Under the pieces are notes generated by a model. The model saw only the letters and a list, made by a program, of their open reading frames with translations. It was not told the origin of the DNA and made no database searches. DNA of 32,782 nt from Anaerolineae bacterium (GTDB taxonomy: Bacteria; Chloroflexota; Anaerolineae; JAFGEY01), in assembly GCA_016931365.1 (NCBI GenBank), contig JAFGEY010000407.1, positions 1 through 32,782 of the forward strand, in the 5' to 3' direction. The position numbers and the translations under genes are program-made. This document shows positions 31,612-32,782 of this stretch, piece after piece (the first letter of the stretch is position 1; every line of letters begins with the position of its first letter).

Positions 31612-32403
31612 TCACAGCCAGCGGTCGAGTAGCGCGTCCAGTTCGCCGCTTTCGCGCAGGTCGATCAAGGCCTGATCGACCGCTTTGTGCAGCGACTGTG
31701 CTTCAATATCCATCGCTATCACACAAGATTCATGGTACAACGGCTCCCCGACAACCCGCAAACCGGGGTGATCGCGCATAAACAATCGCGCCGAGACGTG
31801 ATCGACGACGGCCGCGTCGGCGGGGTTCGTCAGCAGCGCTTCGAGCGCGGCCTGCGCCGTGTCATGCGGGACAATCTCGATCCCGGCCCATTTTTTTTGC
31901 AGCCGCCGCGCCTGCACGTCACCTTCAGCGCCAAACTCGACGTACAAAGTCCGCTCGGTCAGGTCTTGCGGACGCCGGATCGACGTCTGGTTGCTGTGCG
32001 CGACGATCACCGGCCCGGCGTTGAAATACGAGGTCGAATACAGCACGTCTTCCGTGCGCCAAGGATCATAGGGTAGCGCCGACAGGATCAGATCGAACTG
32101 CCCGGCCTGGAGCGCGTCGTACAACCCTTCCCAGCCGGAGACGACAAACTGCACCTCCACGCCCAGTCTTTCCCCGATGGCGTGAGCCAGGTCCACATCC
32201 AGCCCGGCGACCTCGCCGTTTGCATCCACGTACTCAAAGGGCGGCCAGCTCGGATCAAGGCCCACGCGCAGCATGCCGGCAGATTGGACGCGGGCCAATG
32301 AGTGGTCTTGCGAACGGCAGCCGGTCAAAACACAAAGCGCAAATAGCAAATAGCAAACATAGACTGCTCTAGTTCTCCGAACCGGATTTGATGTCACCAC
32401 CAT
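31612..32403 (-). CDS. Family 3 extracellular solute-binding lipoprotein
   Basis: This 263-aa protein is a periplasmic-binding-type receptor for amino acids or other small polar ligands. The signal peptide ends in a lipobox (LTGC, Cys29). The SBP_bac_3 domain shows MLRVGLDPSWPPFEYVDANGEVAGLDVDLAHAIGERL, then FDLILSALPYDP and the C-lobe motif AADAAVVDHVSAR. No ABC permease or ATPase gene follows; the neighbour is a MATE-type transporter, so it may be a stand-alone sensor-like binding protein or serve a distant ABC system. The start ATG 32403 is chosen as the most probable; the frame is open to 32445 through the heptamer repeats. The signal-peptide codons overlap three copies of a heptamer. Confidence 0.87.
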   Translation of the reverse strand: MVVTSNPVRRTRAVYVCYLLFALCVLTGCRSQDHSLARVQSAGMLRVGLDPSWPPFEYVDANGEVAGLDVDLAHAIGERLGVEVQFVVSGWEGLYDALQAGQFDLILSALPYDPWRTEDVLYSTSYFNAGPVIVAHSNQTSIRRPQDLTERTLYVEFGAEGDVQARRLQKKWAGIEIVPHDTAQAALEALLTNPADAAVVDHVSARLFMRDHPGLRVVGEPLYHESCVIAMDIEAQSLHKAVDQALIDLRESGELDALLDRWL

Positions 32404-32466
32404 TCGCTGTTTTACAATTTGCAATTTGCAGCTCTTAACTCGCAACTTTTAGCTCGCAGCTCTACT
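32339..32466. repeat. Heptameric tandem repeats in two inverted blocks
   Basis: Block A is three units, GCAAATA-GCAAATA-GCAAACA, at 32339-32359, inside the lipoprotein signal-peptide codons. Block B (32411-32466) is about eight heptamers of a variable unit of the pattern YTYKCAR (TTTACAA, TTTGCAA, TTTGCAG, CTCTTAA, CTCGCAA, CTTTTAG, CTCGCAG). Parts of A and B are inverted copies: 12 of 13 bases of GCAAATAGCAAAT pair with ATTTGCAATTTGC. Such short tandemly repeated repeats are known from cyanobacteria and other bacteria. Confidence 0.7.
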
Positions 32467-32782
32467 TGGTATTCGCCAACGCCCACTTGATCAGCGCCAC
32501 TTCGGGCATAATGGCATAAAAATCTAGTTTTATACGATTTCTTACGATCCAGCCATAAATCCGCGCGGCCAGTCGCATCAGCGGCGATTTCATCGACTCG
32601 GCGACGGTTTTGCCATCCAGGAAAAAGGTGAAATAGGCCGCCTTGTGTAAAAAACGCTCCTCGCGCGCGGTGAGCCAGCTATAGTCGATGTGTTCCCAGC
32701 TTGAGGTCGTCCACGCCTCCAGGGTAGAAGGCATTGCCATCCCCGTTTGCAGGCAGCGATCGAACAGCGCGGTGCCGGGGTA
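32462..32782 (-). CDS. Radical SAM protein, C-terminal fragment (partial)
   Basis: The frame is open to the window edge, so only the last 106 residues are present. The first ones read YPGTALFDRCLQTGMAMP, followed by LEAWTTSSWEHIDYSWLTAREERF, and the chain ends in a basic C-terminal helix (KWALANTK). The YPGTALF stretch with a following Trp and SWEHIDYSWL resembles the end of the TIM barrel in B12-binding radical SAM proteins, in which a P-x-PGT segment occurs. The catalytic CxxxCxxC lies outside the window, so this call rests on the tail alone. ATG 32740 is an internal Met. It lies upstream of the lipoprotein gene on the same strand. Confidence 0.55.
   Translation of the reverse strand, partial: YPGTALFDRCLQTGMAMPSTLEAWTTSSWEHIDYSWLTAREERFLHKAAYFTFFLDGKTVAESMKSPLMRLAARIYGWIVRNRIKLDFYAIMPEVALIKWALANTK

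Noticed and set aside
1..32782. CRISPR arrays, insertion sequences, prophage or integration sites
   Set aside because: No spaced direct repeats, transposase, integrase or attachment duplication were seen; the HTH_17 protein alone is not enough to call a mobile element.

Overview
The window (32,782 bases, GC-rich coding DNA with AT-richer intergenic stretches) is an ordinary bacterial chromosome segment with about 28 recognisable genes, one tRNA, and no phage, transposon or CRISPR array. The best guess for the host is a filamentous or rod-shaped Chloroflexota bacterium of the Anaerolineae type. This is an inference. It rests on the Thr-Pro linker of the large secreted protein, lipoproteins with standard lipoboxes, the class A PBP/SEDS wall genes beside minCDE, and frequent consensus -35/-10 promoters with 17-bp spacers. 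No 16S or other phylogenetic marker is present.

Left part (1-8300). A heat-shock pair (Hsp20, then Lon protease) shares one promoter and ends at a long perfect hairpin. Next come a PHP-phosphoesterase/AlbA-Schlafen-like fusion gene, a DUF503/YlxP-like gene, a non-coding stretch ending in a strong terminator (possible small RNA), and a SAM-methyltransferase-like gene. They are followed by tRNA-Pro(GGG) with a perfect consensus promoter and its own terminator, a stand-alone excisionase-type HTH protein, and a conserved-looking hypothetical gene on the minus strand.

Middle (8400-14410). A cell-shape and division cluster on the plus strand contains minC, minD, minE, rodA, a 37-aa single-span membrane peptide with a strong ribosome binding site, and a class A penicillin-binding protein with a C-terminal PBP1C-type domain. 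It closes at an intrinsic terminator. MinCDE place the septum, while RodA and the PBP polymerise and crosslink peptidoglycan.

Minus-strand operon (14407-19400). A consensus promoter at 19372-19400 precedes two small membrane proteins, an FAD-dependent amine-oxidase-like enzyme, a Mut7-C RNase-like protein, a membrane GAF-GGDEF diguanylate cyclase, rsfS (probably starting at CTG) and a GNAT acetyltransferase. Further upstream on the same strand are a lipoprotein and a small ORF separated from it by an in-frame TGA.

Right part (20220-30280, plus strand). Compact divergent promoters drive, rightwards, an apparently leaderless Nudix hydrolase, a membrane-anchored beta-lactamase-fold serine hydrolase, a 1280-aa secreted protein that joins a five-bladed propeller to a second copy of that hydrolase fold, and a zinc-ribbon membrane protein. 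A 7TM-PAS histidine kinase and mutL (endonuclease type) follow. On the minus strand at the right end lie a MATE-superfamily transporter, a family 3 solute-binding lipoprotein, heptameric tandem repeats and the C-terminus of a probable radical SAM protein that runs off the window.

The strongest candidates for something new are the propeller-hydrolase fusion with its tandem paralogue and the PHP-AlbA fusion. The in-frame TGA, the CTG start and the small peptides are secondary.
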